Made by a program: the position numbers and the translations under genes
The notes under the pieces: generated by a model
Databases searched by the model: none
Seen by the model: the letters and a program-made list of their open reading frames with translations, nothing else
Told to the model about the DNA's origin: nothing
In this document: positions 43,221 to 52,000 of the stretch, one piece after another
How positions within the stretch are numbered: the first letter of the stretch is position 1
Layout: every line of letters begins with the position of its first letter
Source of the DNA: a virus
Virus record (IMG/VR): IMGVR_UViG_3300009034_000001
Location: 62,001 to 126,000 of that record
Strand: one strand, 5' to 3'
DNA: 64,000 nt

Positions 43221-44348
43221 TCAAGTTCCTTTAGTATCGTTACGAACTGTACCAGCGCTTTTAAATTGTGACTGCTTGGTAGTTGATCCCCCAGTATCAG
43301 CTTTTGGCGCCACTGTTTCCACATCTTCAGAAACCTCTTCAGCGGGTACTCCTTCGCAAGTTCGGAAAAATTGCCTATATCCAGCATAATCAACCTCCGG
43401 GAACACTGACTTAACAACTTGTTCGACAACCGTATTAACGGCCTCCTCCTGCCGGACCCCTTTGTTTTTTCCGGGGAGAGGTTCACCATCCGGACCGTAG
43501 TAAAAGCCGGAACGTTTGGTTAACAGTTTAGCGTCAACTGCCAACTGCATAATACATTTAGTATCGTCAAAGCCGGTTTCCCAATTCAAATCCACCGTAG
43601 TTTCCTTAAATGGGAAAGACACCTTATTCTTAACACATTTCAATTTTACCAAAATTCCGTCTGGTTCAGCGTGTTGTCTGTTCATCTCCAACTGAATTGC
43701 AGCGTGATAATCCACAGCATATCCACCTAACTTACCAACGGCCCTGCCCCAAGCCATAGGTTTGCTCTTCAACTGTGAAACAACAACTAAACTAATCTTA
43801 CTGTCGTAAAGTTGTTTACCAATGGCTCTGAACGATTTCGAAAGGATCCTTGCATGTTGTCCTAACGCTTTATCCGACATATCCTCTTCGACCTCTTCCT
43901 CAGTTGCAATTGACAGTGAATCAATACATAAAATCACAGGTTTGTCAAAATTTGACTCCCTAATATGCTTAATGGTAAATGGTATTTGTTCCCGGACCAT
44001 TTGTTGAAGATGATCTGGCTGTACTATCACGATGGGTTTAAGTTCAAATACAGCAGCAAATTCCTTTGTGTACGACTGTTCCGTATCCCAAAGAACCACC
44101 TCTCCGCCAAGTTTTTGAAAACTCGACATCATTCGCATGCATAGGGCAGACTTACCGGAACTTGGCCAACCGGCTATTTCAATAATCCTACCTAGAGGCA
44201 ATCCAGGACGGCCAATTATATAATCTACGGAAAAGACACCTGTCGGAATAAAGGTATTTCGCCTTTCCATCAAATCGGGATCGTCAAGATATGTTACAGC
44301 AGAACCATACTTCTTTTGTAACTTCTTAACCCAATCGGTTCCCTTCAT
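43221..44348 (-). CDS. recA: RecA-like recombinase
   Basis: The start is ATG 44348 (375 residues), 6 bases after GGAGGTGA and inside the end of the preceding gene. It has the RecA core: FIPTGVFSVDYIIGRPGLPL, Walker A G60-WPSSGKS-67, VVLWDTEQSYTKEFA, Walker B VILCIDSLS, and SLVVVSQLKSKP, the L1/L2 region. The C-terminal 70 residues are low in complexity and acidic (SEDVETVAPKADTGGST). Phage RecA proteins of this type drive strand exchange for recombination-dependent replication with the SSB encoded nearby. Length is typical. Confidence 0.93.
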   Translation of the reverse strand: MKGTDWVKKLQKKYGSAVTYLDDPDLMERRNTFIPTGVFSVDYIIGRPGLPLGRIIEIAGWPSSGKSALCMRMMSSFQKLGGEVVLWDTEQSYTKEFAAVFELKPIVIVQPDHLQQMVREQIPFTIKHIRESNFDKPVILCIDSLSIATEEEVEEDMSDKALGQHARILSKSFRAIGKQLYDSKISLVVVSQLKSKPMAWGRAVGKLGGYAVDYHAAIQLEMNRQHAEPDGILVKLKCVKNKVSFPFKETTVDLNWETGFDDTKCIMQLAVDAKLLTKRSGFYYGPDGEPLPGKNKGVRQEEAVNTVVEQVVKSVFPEVDYAGYRQFFRTCEGVPAEEVSEDVETVAPKADTGGSTTKQSQFKSAGTVRNDTKGT

Positions 44349-44790
44349 CAAGTATCACCTCCATTTTGATCACATAATCAATAACTTTCACAAGCTCATC
44401 ATAGCTTTCCCCATTGTAATAAATGTTGTCACATGACGACTCGCCCATCATAAGATTGATATGTGTATCCTTTTCGATCAATCTAAAATCGGTTCTAAGC
44501 GTAATAACCGTTTTGCCAATACCAAATCCAAAGCCATGTTCCCAACACGTGCCAGAATCAGCGTCAGGACCATCCATCACGGCAAATACAACATCACTCG
44601 TACCGAGACCGTCAATATCGCTATGGAATACAGCTTGATTACATTCCTTACGCTTATTTGCCTCAGATTCCTGTGGAAGAAACACCTCATAACCAAGTTG
44701 ACGAAGTCTGGTAACAACTTCTTTGTTCCACAATCTTTCAGCCATTGAAAAAAGCGGCGCAGCGAAGTAAATCCTTATCGGTTTATTCAT
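44326..44790 (-). CDS. Nucleoside 2-deoxyribosyltransferase-like protein
   Basis: The 154-residue protein has the family pattern: IYFAAPLFSMAERLWNKEVV at the N-terminus, GYEVFLPQE, then SDVVFAVMDGPDADSGTCWE with the catalytic Glu region (GTCWEHGFGFG). Family members swap bases on deoxyribonucleosides. Together with the hypoxanthine phosphoribosyltransferase, dUTPase and MazG genes it points to nucleotide-pool control. Its end overlaps the start of recA by 23 bases. Confidence 0.83.
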   Translation of the reverse strand: MNKPIRIYFAAPLFSMAERLWNKEVVTRLRQLGYEVFLPQESEANKRKECNQAVFHSDIDGLGTSDVVFAVMDGPDADSGTCWEHGFGFGIGKTVITLRTDFRLIEKDTHINLMMGESSCDNIYYNGESYDELVKVIDYVIKMEVILDEGNRLG

Positions 44791-44832
44791 AGTTAACCCC
44801 CCATATTCGGTTTGGAGGTACAGTTAATCAGC

Positions 44833-45711
44833 TTAAAATGCTATTTCCCCAAACACTTCCTTTAGGTCCTTCTCCAACTGTTCATCAACTTGAGGATCCA
44901 CCACGGGCGTTTCCGTGTCCTTTATCTGAGTAGGAACAGGTTCAACCTTTGCAGGCTCTGTTTTAACCTCAGGTTTTGTTTCAGTCGTGGAAGTCGGCCC
45001 TGGCAATTGAGCGGCTGAATTGTCTCCAAATTCACCTATCACGTCCTTTCCAACCAACAGATGTTCAGACTCAGGATTCCCTATTGGGTTCTGAATTGTC
45101 TTTGTAGTTAAAGCCTTCTTTATGGCTTCGTTTGTAGGACAGGTAAACATATCATCCAACTGTACAAGCTGATCCAACCAAGTCATATCTTGCAATGCCG
45201 TATGATCTGGATCTGGACGAAACTGAAACTCAGAATCAAGGCCTTTACCCGTTCTGCCAATAGTACAATTCCGACCTGTTTGTGGATGAGTAAGATTACC
45301 CCAACGTGGATCTCGAATGTAACCCAAAATGGTGCTTATCATTCTAGAACCACAACTCCAAACCTGAACGCCACTTTTTATGTCTTTCAAGTCAATGATG
45401 TTTAAGTAGAAACGTTTCTTCGCCAGAAACAGTTTTGCACGTTCCGGTTGTTTCGGAAGAAACTTTCTGTAAAGTGCACACAGTAAGCATGGCTTGCTCC
45501 ACATTGTCTCTCTACATGGAAATGCCTTTTCTGTTGGACCGATGTTCCAATGCATAAAAGCCACAAAGAAAAACCTACCAAGCTCGTTCCACGGTGGTAA
45601 CATCCGAATGTAGTTATCGGGAACTGCTTTAGGCGTCCAGATTGTCATTCTCTTCAGATCACTTTCCGTTTGATCTAAAAAGTTAGCATCTAAATCCCAA
45701 TTGTTAACCAT
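44833..45711 (-). CDS. gp32-like single-stranded DNA-binding protein
   Basis: The 292-residue product has the features of T4 gp32-type proteins: an early NYIRMLPPWNELGRFFFVAF strand set, a cysteine cluster CRETMWSKPCLLCALY for zinc, and an aromatic core (FYLNIIDLKD, VQVWSCGSRM). A Pro/Glu/Thr-rich linker leads to the acidic tail QVDEQLEKDLKEVFGEIAF used for protein contacts. It lies near recA and the polymerase gene. The start has GGGGGTT upstream. Confidence 0.82.
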   Translation of the reverse strand: MVNNWDLDANFLDQTESDLKRMTIWTPKAVPDNYIRMLPPWNELGRFFFVAFMHWNIGPTEKAFPCRETMWSKPCLLCALYRKFLPKQPERAKLFLAKKRFYLNIIDLKDIKSGVQVWSCGSRMISTILGYIRDPRWGNLTHPQTGRNCTIGRTGKGLDSEFQFRPDPDHTALQDMTWLDQLVQLDDMFTCPTNEAIKKALTTKTIQNPIGNPESEHLLVGKDVIGEFGDNSAAQLPGPTSTTETKPEVKTEPAKVEPVPTQIKDTETPVVDPQVDEQLEKDLKEVFGEIAF

Positions 45712-45797
45712 CGATTTAACCCCCTTGTTTATTTATGTTTCCTTACACAACTAAAAATGGCACGTACTACAATGGCTCGTATCACCTCCCTTTATAC

Positions 45798-46010
45798 TTA
45801 TAAAAATCCAAGTGGTCCTATGGGACGCAATCCATCATAAGAATCACTTCCAAAATCAGTTTCCTTAGGTTTCGGCGTAAAATTTGGACAATCCCATACA
45901 CCTACCACCAAGTCATAAGCCTTACACAGAGCATCTATTATAATAACAACAGGACAATCCTCATCTTTTTTATGCTTTTTACAGTTGTCACATAATACCC
46001 GATTGGACAT
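45798..46010 (-). CDS. Small zinc-binding hypothetical protein
   Basis: The 70-residue protein has CDNCKKHKKDEDCP at the N-terminus and VWDCPNF later, four to five cysteines that could bind one zinc. Its ATG overlaps the upstream stop (TAATG), indicating co-translation with the membrane protein gene. Function is unknown. Confidence 0.65.
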   Translation of the reverse strand: MSNRVLCDNCKKHKKDEDCPVVIIIDALCKAYDLVVGVWDCPNFTPKPKETDFGSDSYDGLRPIGPLGFL

Positions 46011-46306
46011 TATCTACCTCTTTCTTCCAATCTAATCTGTCTTTCTCTTAAATCTTGTAACTCTTTATTCTGCTCGCGAATCTGGTCAAAATACTTTTCA
46101 TTAACTTTGTGTTGCTGTTTTAGCATCTGTTGTATTACGTCATAATCAGCTTTTTGTTCATGTAAACCATTAACATTCCCTTGTATTAATTCGATCTGTC
46201 TGTCTTGTCGTTCATTGTTTGCAGCTTGGACATCAACAAAAATGTAACCTCCAATGGCCAGTACCAAAGCGAGAACGAATGTCAGTATAACCCGTGTATT
46301 GTTCAT
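46010..46306 (-). CDS. Membrane-anchored coiled-coil protein, possible i-spanin-like
   Basis: The start is ATG 46306 (98 residues) after AAAGGAGGTG. One N-terminal transmembrane helix (VILTFVLALVLAIGGYIFV, about residues 6-24) is followed by an external coiled coil rich in Glu, Gln and Lys to the end. This is the topology of Rz-type inner-membrane spanins, but no holin or endolysin gene is recognisable next to it. Another membrane tether cannot be excluded. Confidence 0.65.
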   Translation of the reverse strand: MNNTRVILTFVLALVLAIGGYIFVDVQAANNERQDRQIELIQGNVNGLHEQKADYDVIQQMLKQQHKVNEKYFDQIREQNKELQDLRERQIRLEERGR

Positions 46307-46325
46307 TGTAACACCTCCTTTAATG

Positions 46326-46793
46326 TTAATCGATACTAAAATCAGGGTCACTTTTAGGATTCAAACCAGCAATAGCAGCATCGCACTCTAACTTTTTCAA
46401 CCTCAACAAGTTGCCAATTTGGTCATTTTTCTTAACAAAACTGTCTCGTAAGGCTCGTACAAGAGCTAAGTTGTATTCAGCATCAATAACTTGTTGTTTC
46501 AACGCAACCCAAGCAGGGTCAAGTAGACACGCTCGTTCAATATCATATCTATATATCGTCTTCTTCTTTGATTCCTTCTTGTCGTCTACACTCGGAGTTA
46601 TAGCAGAACTTTTCAATTTCCTGCCCACATCAGCTTCATAGCGTGACAGTTGAAATTCAAGCAAATTCAACCTCTTTTGAGCAAGGCATACTGCTGTTGC
46701 GTAGTAAGCAAAGTATCCACCAAGCGTCTTTATTTCATTATCTAAATTAGATTCATCTACTTCAAACGTCTTAATATACTTCTTATCCGCCAC
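46326..46793 (-). CDS. Helical phage protein of the replication region
   Basis: The 155-residue protein starts at GTG 46793 after GGAGGA. It is nearly all helical: residues 20-60 and 95-145 form two heptad-rich segments (YYATAVCLAQKRLNLLEFQL; YNLALVRALRDSFVKKNDQI). The pattern is common in uncharacterised phage proteins close to ssDNA-binding or recombination genes. A recombination accessory role is a guess from context. Confidence 0.65.
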   Translation of the reverse strand: MADKKYIKTFEVDESNLDNEIKTLGGYFAYYATAVCLAQKRLNLLEFQLSRYEADVGRKLKSSAITPSVDDKKESKKKTIYRYDIERACLLDPAWVALKQQVIDAEYNLALVRALRDSFVKKNDQIGNLLRLKKLECDAAIAGLNPKSDPDFSID

Positions 46794-46808
46794 CTGTTTC
46801 CTCCTTTG

Positions 46809-47168
46809 TTAAGATTTTGGTCCTGAACCATACGGAGGTATAATTGTTGAAGGTGGCACAGTTAAACCTGTGACACTTTCAATAAATTTTGAACGCAAAG
46901 TTGGCTCAGCATCAGACATTACTACATTACGAGGATAATAAATTTCCACTTTATCAGCGCCACCAAAGACAGGTACTAACGCAAGGCCAGTCTCACCTTG
47001 TGGAGTTTTAACTGGGACCGCTTGTCTAACGGGCTTAATTATCATTAAAAGTGGAGATATATCTTTTATGCACCCAACCAACATACTCCCCTGGACAACG
47101 AACAATTTCACATTCATCATTTTGTTTTCCTTTTCGACCGTTCCGCCGGTAATTATGGAATCTTTCAT
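46809..47168 (-). CDS. Conserved-looking small beta protein
   Basis: The 119-residue protein starts at ATG 47168 with AAAGGAGG upstream. The core (MNVKLFVVQGSMLVGCIKDI, LLMIIKPVRQAVPVKTPQG, ADKVEIYYPRNVVMSD) could form a small barrel of the Sm or SH3 kind, but I cannot assign it. The proline-rich tail is probably disordered. Confidence 0.6.
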   Translation of the reverse strand: MKDSIITGGTVEKENKMMNVKLFVVQGSMLVGCIKDISPLLMIIKPVRQAVPVKTPQGETGLALVPVFGGADKVEIYYPRNVVMSDAEPTLRSKFIESVTGLTVPPSTIIPPYGSGPKS

Positions 47169-47179
47169 TACAACCTCCT

Positions 47180-47638
47180 TTAATCTAATTCTTTTTTAAT
47201 CAAGTTAATAAATTTAATATCCTCTGTTGATAAGTTAAACCGATCGGTATTGATTTTTAAACTTCGCTCAAACTTTCCGTTTTTATGATACTTAGTAGCA
47301 GCCACCCAATCACAAGCCATTTCAATTAAGTCGATAATGGACATCCTACTAATGTCGCCCTGGTAGTACTCAGGATGATGACTGTTCTTAGCCCAATGGC
47401 GCTTTAAAACTGGAAAAATTGAACAGCCTAACTTTTTATATTCTTTACTACCATATTCGATATCCGAAAAGTTTTCCGCAACCTTTATGAAACCTTTCAT
47501 CTCTGTAAGTGTGAACTTTGACCAATCATGTTTAATACCAGCCCAAATTAGTTTGAATGCGATCAAAAACATGTACCAACCCACAAGCCATTTATGTTTC
47601 GCGGTCCTGCAAAAGTGAGACAATATTCCACAGTACAT
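47180..47638 (-). CDS. DUF5662-like phage protein
   Basis: I place the start at ATG 47638 (152 residues), just after the polymerase stop; a start at 47665 would overlap it. Hallmarks are HKWLVGWYM, WAGIKHDWSKFTLTE, HWAKNSHHPEYYQGD and IIDLIEMACDWVAATKY, the pattern I know as DUF5662 in phages. Conserved His and Asp residues suggest a helical metal-binding, HD-like enzyme. The reaction is not known. Confidence 0.75.
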   Translation of the reverse strand: MYCGILSHFCRTAKHKWLVGWYMFLIAFKLIWAGIKHDWSKFTLTEMKGFIKVAENFSDIEYGSKEYKKLGCSIFPVLKRHWAKNSHHPEYYQGDISRMSIIDLIEMACDWVAATKYHKNGKFERSLKINTDRFNLSTEDIKFINLIKKELD

Positions 47639-47646
47639 ATTCTTCT

Positions 47647-49962
47647 TTACTCCTTGTCTAGCCAATAGTCAGATACTTCAAAATCAATCGGAAGCACACA
47701 ATTAATAACCGGAATTGGTTTCTCCATTTCTTCATGCAAAATTTGATGTACTACTTGTTCTTCTTCCATTTTTCTATAAAGGAGAAGTTCATCATGCACT
47801 TGACTGACAACCCTTGATGCAAGACCTAACTCCAAAAACCTTGGCACGATGCCTCTAATCGCTCTATTCATAGCGCATGCCACTGTAGACTGACAATGAA
47901 AGTTTACCGCTTGCCGTAACCACTGATGTTGAACTTCACAAAATTTAGGCCACGCTCGACGAAGGCCATAGACATTTCGAATTGTTCGTTTGGTATATAC
48001 ATCATCAAAAACATTCTTTCTCCAATCGGCAACCTCTTCGTAAAGCTGAAAGAACTTACTAATCCACTGTTTTGCTTCATCCTCGGTAATGCCAATTTGT
48101 TCCGAAATACTTGCAGCGCCTCGGCCATAAATTAAGCCAAACACAACCCCCTTTGCAATCACTCGTTGTAACTTCGTGACTTGTTCAGGCGGAATTCCAA
48201 ACAGCTCACTTGCAATCTGTTTATGTACGTCCTCGTAGGACAATTGTTTAATTAACTTTTTACAACGTGACAGATATGCAAGTACTCTTAATTCGGCTTG
48301 AGAATAGTCAACAGATAGAAACTTAAAGCCGGGAGGTGCAATAAAGAACGACCTAATTCCGCCAGTACGTGGAATGTTTTGAAGGTTAGGCCTCCTACTG
48401 GCCCACCTTGCCGTTGGCGTGGTATCCAAGTTAAATTCGGAAAACACGAGTCCATCCTGGTTAATCCAACGAAACATACCAGCTTCGCCCGATCTCCCAT
48501 CCAAATAAGTTGTCTTCAATTTTTCGAGCTTCCTAATCTTTAAAAGTACATCTGGAACATTATGAAACTTTGTAAGTCGTTTGAGCACTTTCTTGTCAGT
48601 CTTCGGTGTTGGTTTTTTACTATCAGTCAATCCTTGGATGGGGAGATTCAAATCCTCAAACAACACTTTTACCAACTGTGGATGTGATCGATAGTTGAAG
48701 ACGTGACCAACCTGTTCAAATAGTGAATTTTGTAACTTTTCGGTTTTAATTTGATTTTCCTTAGCAACTTCCTTAAGTTGTTCCTTGGAAGCTAACATCC
48801 CTTCGCGTTCTATATGACTTGCACAAGGAATAAGTGGTTTCACTTCGTTAATATAATAATTCCACAGGTCTGCCTTCTTAAGTCGATCAGTAATTGCTAA
48901 CTTGCACATCCATGTGACATTGACGTCCCATGCAACCCTTCGGTAGTAAACATCCAATGGAGCCAATTTTTTCTTTTTGAAGTAGTTTGTAAGCTCCGAC
49001 TTCCACTCCGGAACAGAACAATAAAACGAGCCAAGACATCCTAAACCCTTCGGTAAATCTTCATAAAGCAAATGATGTGCATGTGCTGTATCCATAAAGA
49101 AATTTTTTACATCAATATTAGAACTGTGCATCATCTGAATATCAAATCTGGTATGTGAAGACTTTTCTACCGAGGAAGTAAAAATTTTGTTCAAACAAGC
49201 CATCACTATAGATTCTGGAAGCAACCATTGACCTTCATATTGTAATGGAATTATACATGCAACTCTATCTTGCCAAGATGGATAAAAGCCAATACAAATC
49301 ATGGAATCCTTCCGACAATCTGTTCCAGTTGATTCGATATCCCAACACCACTCATGTTCACATAACCATCTTGTTGCCGCCAATAACTTCTCTTCGGTAT
49401 CAGCAACAGCATACCCAACCTTGTTAACCGTTTCTAATTGTCCACGAAATAGATTACCAAACTTAACTAAATCCGAGAAGAAAAGTGGAGATGACTCTGG
49501 TGAACGATGTGGCAAAATCATTGCTGGATGAACAGTAGGCAAGTACGTCTTGTTGTCTTTCTCATGGATATAGCCTCTCATTTTCATAATACCTGAATGG
49601 CCTAGAGCTGAAGACAAAGCTGCATCACCTAACAATAATACATACTTTTCCGGATAGTATTCAAGTTCCGCTTTCAACCTATCAGCACAATAATCCGGAG
49701 GCACAACATTGTAGCACAAACAAGCGTTGGTAATTCTTTGAAGACTTCGCGGTAGTTGTATTGCCTTTGTAGTACTCTGAAGTATTTGACCAGTTTCTCC
49801 AACAAATGGTTCCTTTTGTTCCCACTCATTCCGCCCAGGACACTCGCCAACTACAATGAATCCTCCAGGCTGAAGAGGCTCTAAAGGAGGAACTATTCGT
49901 TCCTTATAAGGACAATTAGCACAAATCTCAGCAGCTTTTGGAGGTAGTCTATCTAAAAACAT
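47647..49962 (-). CDS. polA: Family A DNA polymerase with N-terminal uracil-DNA glycosylase-like domain
   Basis: The 771-residue replicative polymerase begins with a family 4/5 UDG-like domain (1-175): C14-x2-C17, FIVVGECPGRNEWEQ, PFVGETGQILQ, C83 and C92 as possible Fe-S ligands, and LPTVHPAMIL. A 3'-5' exonuclease follows (CWDIESTGTDC as Exo I, about 195-205). The polymerase part has motif A (LSVDYSQAELRVLAYL), motif B (RVIAKGVVFGLIYGRG) and motif C (SQVHDELLLY). It starts directly after the MazG gene stop. The fusion couples uracil recognition to synthesis and fits the dUTPase encoded nearby. Confidence 0.95.
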   Translation of the reverse strand: MFLDRLPPKAAEICANCPYKERIVPPLEPLQPGGFIVVGECPGRNEWEQKEPFVGETGQILQSTTKAIQLPRSLQRITNACLCYNVVPPDYCADRLKAELEYYPEKYVLLLGDAALSSALGHSGIMKMRGYIHEKDNKTYLPTVHPAMILPHRSPESSPLFFSDLVKFGNLFRGQLETVNKVGYAVADTEEKLLAATRWLCEHEWCWDIESTGTDCRKDSMICIGFYPSWQDRVACIIPLQYEGQWLLPESIVMACLNKIFTSSVEKSSHTRFDIQMMHSSNIDVKNFFMDTAHAHHLLYEDLPKGLGCLGSFYCSVPEWKSELTNYFKKKKLAPLDVYYRRVAWDVNVTWMCKLAITDRLKKADLWNYYINEVKPLIPCASHIEREGMLASKEQLKEVAKENQIKTEKLQNSLFEQVGHVFNYRSHPQLVKVLFEDLNLPIQGLTDSKKPTPKTDKKVLKRLTKFHNVPDVLLKIRKLEKLKTTYLDGRSGEAGMFRWINQDGLVFSEFNLDTTPTARWASRRPNLQNIPRTGGIRSFFIAPPGFKFLSVDYSQAELRVLAYLSRCKKLIKQLSYEDVHKQIASELFGIPPEQVTKLQRVIAKGVVFGLIYGRGAASISEQIGITEDEAKQWISKFFQLYEEVADWRKNVFDDVYTKRTIRNVYGLRRAWPKFCEVQHQWLRQAVNFHCQSTVACAMNRAIRGIVPRFLELGLASRVVSQVHDELLLYRKMEEEQVVHQILHEEMEKPIPVINCVLPIDFEVSDYWLDKE

Positions 49963-50241
49963 TTAACGATCCTTCCTCGAATTACGGCGTTCCAATTCTT
50001 TCAGTTTCTTGTGTACTATTTGAGATAAATCCATGTTTAAATGTTTGGCTATAATTACTGTGGAAATAAATACATCGGCTAGTTCATCTGCAATTTGTTC
50101 AGTTAAATCATTCCCATCACGCCACATCTTCTTAAAGACATTAGCCAACTCGCCAGCTTCACCCACCAAACCAATAATCCAGTAAGGAGTAGGTTTATTT
50201 CCTTCCGGCTTTATCTTTGAATACAGGTCATCTAAAGTCAT
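49963..50241 (-). CDS. MazG-like nucleotide pyrophosphohydrolase
   Basis: The 92-residue all-alpha NTP-pyrophosphatase has the metal motif GEAGELANVFKKMW (ExxE near residues 27-40) and the second site IADELADVFISTVI (ExxD). These enzymes hydrolyse NTPs, remove aberrant nucleotides or lower (p)ppGpp in infected cells. The start overlaps the preceding gene by ATGA, and the polymerase gene follows immediately. Confidence 0.88.
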   Translation of the reverse strand: MTLDDLYSKIKPEGNKPTPYWIIGLVGEAGELANVFKKMWRDGNDLTEQIADELADVFISTVIIAKHLNMDLSQIVHKKLKELERRNSRKDR

Positions 50242-50597
50242 GACTTATCCTCTTCTAAGGCGTTATAGCCAATTCTTTTAAACATACTAAAATCGCAATG
50301 AGTTCTCCACCTATGCCGGCCATGCTCATCATAATACGAAACCATAACGCCATGATTAGGCTGAAACGGAATTAACACAATTCTCTCTTTAGTCCGTTCT
50401 TCAACAATATGGATTCGGCCATCTTTAAAATATACACTGACAAATTTACCTTTGCCGAGAGCCGGCCACATCTCGTCATAAAAGTTAACGTTGCATGCCT
50501 TGCAGATTAATTTATGGTACTTCCTAAACCAAGTATGAGATTTCCGAAATTGTACACTCCACCACCACAATGAATATTTTAAATTCCACAACAGCAT
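50238..50597 (-). CDS. Hypothetical protein, aromatic and basic
   Basis: The 119-residue protein starts at ATG 50597 after AGGAGG. The N-terminus is unusually rich in Trp and basic residues (LKYSLWWWSVQFRKSHTW), followed by LICKACNVNFYDEMW with one CxxC pair and a beta-rich C-terminus (KFVSVYFKDGRIHIVEE). I do not recognise a domain. It lies between the dUTPase and MazG genes. Confidence 0.6.
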   Translation of the reverse strand: MLLWNLKYSLWWWSVQFRKSHTWFRKYHKLICKACNVNFYDEMWPALGKGKFVSVYFKDGRIHIVEERTKERIVLIPFQPNHGVMVSYYDEHGRHRWRTHCDFSMFKRIGYNALEEDKS

Positions 50598-50606
50598 ATG
50601 TACCTC

Positions 50607-51011
50607 CTATACAACGCCCGTCGAACCTTTACCGGACTCTCCTCTTTCGGTTGGCTCAAAGGATTCAACTTTACGTAGAATGTTATGTTCCTTTGGAATT
50701 AAAATTATTTGACAAAAACGTTCGCCGGTCCGTATTGACACATGTGAATTACTTGTGTTTGTAACAAACGGGTCTAACGGCCCTTGATAGCCTGTGTCAA
50801 TGATACTTTGTATGACCAATCCTTTCCGACGCATTGAAGACCGAGGAACTATCAATACAAAACAATTCTTAGGTATGTTAATACGAGTGCTGACTTTCAC
50901 TTCAACAGTTTCATGCGGCCAAATAAGGACGGTTTCAGCACAATACAAATCAAAACCGGCGTCATCATCATATTTCCGATATGGTTTTTCCCCTACATAT
51001 TCCAAAATCAC
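50607..51011 (-). CDS. dut: dUTP diphosphatase (trimeric dUTPase)
   Basis: The 134-residue enzyme starts at GTG 51011 after GGAGGTAG. All trimeric dUTPase motifs are present: DDAGFDLYCAE (I), PRSSMRRKGL (II), QSIIDTGYQGPLDP (III), GERFCQIILIP (IV) and the C-terminal P-loop-like RGESGKGSTG (V). It hydrolyses dUTP to dUMP, limits uracil in DNA and supplies dTMP synthesis. Length is normal. Confidence 0.95.
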   Translation of the reverse strand: MILEYVGEKPYRKYDDDAGFDLYCAETVLIWPHETVEVKVSTRINIPKNCFVLIVPRSSMRRKGLVIQSIIDTGYQGPLDPFVTNTSNSHVSIRTGERFCQIILIPKEHNILRKVESFEPTERGESGKGSTGVV

Positions 51012-51031
51012 AAGCTACCTCCAGTTCAATG

Positions 51032-51265
51032 TCAGCCAAATGCTTTTCGTATCTTCTTCATTCCAAACAAATAGTTAGGCTGAACAGTATTAACTTGTTC
51101 GTAAATTTTTGGGTCTAGTCCATTCTTTAGAAACTTCTTTAATAACTTCGTACCCGGTGGATTCACACAATGATGAGCACCCTTCTGTGTCTTCTTCTTG
51201 CCAAATGGGTAGTTTGGGGTTACTTCTGGCTTTTTGTTTTTTTGTTCGTCATGCGACTTTTGCAT
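51032..51265 (-). CDS. Small basic hypothetical protein
   Basis: I place the start at ATG 51265 (77 residues), 6 bases after GGGGAGGT and inside the end of the SIS gene (46-base overlap). It has two similar segments, TPNYPFGKKKTQK and QPNYLFGMKKIRK, an internal duplication. The protein is very basic (Lys-rich). It may bind nucleic acid, but this is a guess. Confidence 0.55.
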   Translation of the reverse strand: MQKSHDEQKNKKPEVTPNYPFGKKKTQKGAHHCVNPPGTKLLKKFLKNGLDPKIYEQVNTVQPNYLFGMKKIRKAFG

Positions 51266-51987
51266 AAATCTACCTCCCCTGAATAATGCCAATCAACTAA
51301 TGCACAAATTGTATGACCTATCGTTATGTGGACTTCTTGAATTCTCGGAGTATCAGTAGAACGAACCCATAAATATACATCAGCCAATCCAGGAAAATGA
51401 GGTTGAGAAACCTCCATCATTCCGCCCCCAAACAAAATTGTAGTTAAGCCAAATTCCTTTGCAGCGACCAACCCATTAATAATACTTGGAGACTTACCGC
51501 TTGTGGTTATTCCAATTGCAACATCTCCCTTACATCCGAGTGCACTAATCTGCTTTGCAAAAACAATATCATATGAACGATCATTACTAATACTCGTAAG
51601 CACCGAACCATCCGTGGTTAATGCAATAGCTGGCAACGCTCGTCTTTCTAACTTAAAACGATTTACAAACTCCGCGGCTAGATGTTGTGCATCCGAAGCA
51701 CTACCACCATTACCAAACAATAATAATTTATTTCCACGTTCAAAAGCACACACAATCTCGCGTGAAGCTTCAAGTATGTACTTTGCGCCATTGGAAACCT
51801 TTAAGAAAGCGTGTTTATGCTTAATGCTACGGGAGAAACAATTCGCAATTACATCAAACGCTTCGCCTTCAAAGGTTGTACCATCACCCGCGCCTCGCTC
51901 GAGCCATTTAATGTCATCTGAAGGCTTGTAAATCCAATCTGGTTGTTTCTCTTCACAAGATATAGTTGGTTCAAATAGTTTCTTCAT
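51220..51987 (-). CDS. gmhA: SIS-domain phosphosugar isomerase, GmhA-like
   Basis: The product has 255 residues, of which about 75-245 form the SIS domain. GmhA (sedoheptulose-7-phosphate isomerase) features are LLFGNGGSASDAQHLAAEFV, RRALPAIALTTDGSVLTSIS, VAIGITTSGKSPSIINGL, ILFGGGMMEVS, and TPRIQEVHITIGHTICALVD with the catalytic Glu and His. The first 75 residues extend beyond the usual enzyme. It would make heptose-7-phosphate for ADP- or GDP-heptose. Two GT9 heptosyltransferase-like genes lie at 13339 and 18520, but no HddA or HldE kinase gene is in the window. Confidence 0.85.
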   Translation of the reverse strand: MKKLFEPTISCEEKQPDWIYKPSDDIKWLERGAGDGTTFEGEAFDVIANCFSRSIKHKHAFLKVSNGAKYILEASREIVCAFERGNKLLLFGNGGSASDAQHLAAEFVNRFKLERRALPAIALTTDGSVLTSISNDRSYDIVFAKQISALGCKGDVAIGITTSGKSPSIINGLVAAKEFGLTTILFGGGMMEVSQPHFPGLADVYLWVRSTDTPRIQEVHITIGHTICALVDWHYSGEVDLCKSRMTNKKTKSQK

Positions 51988-52000
51988 GTGGTTGGCCTCC

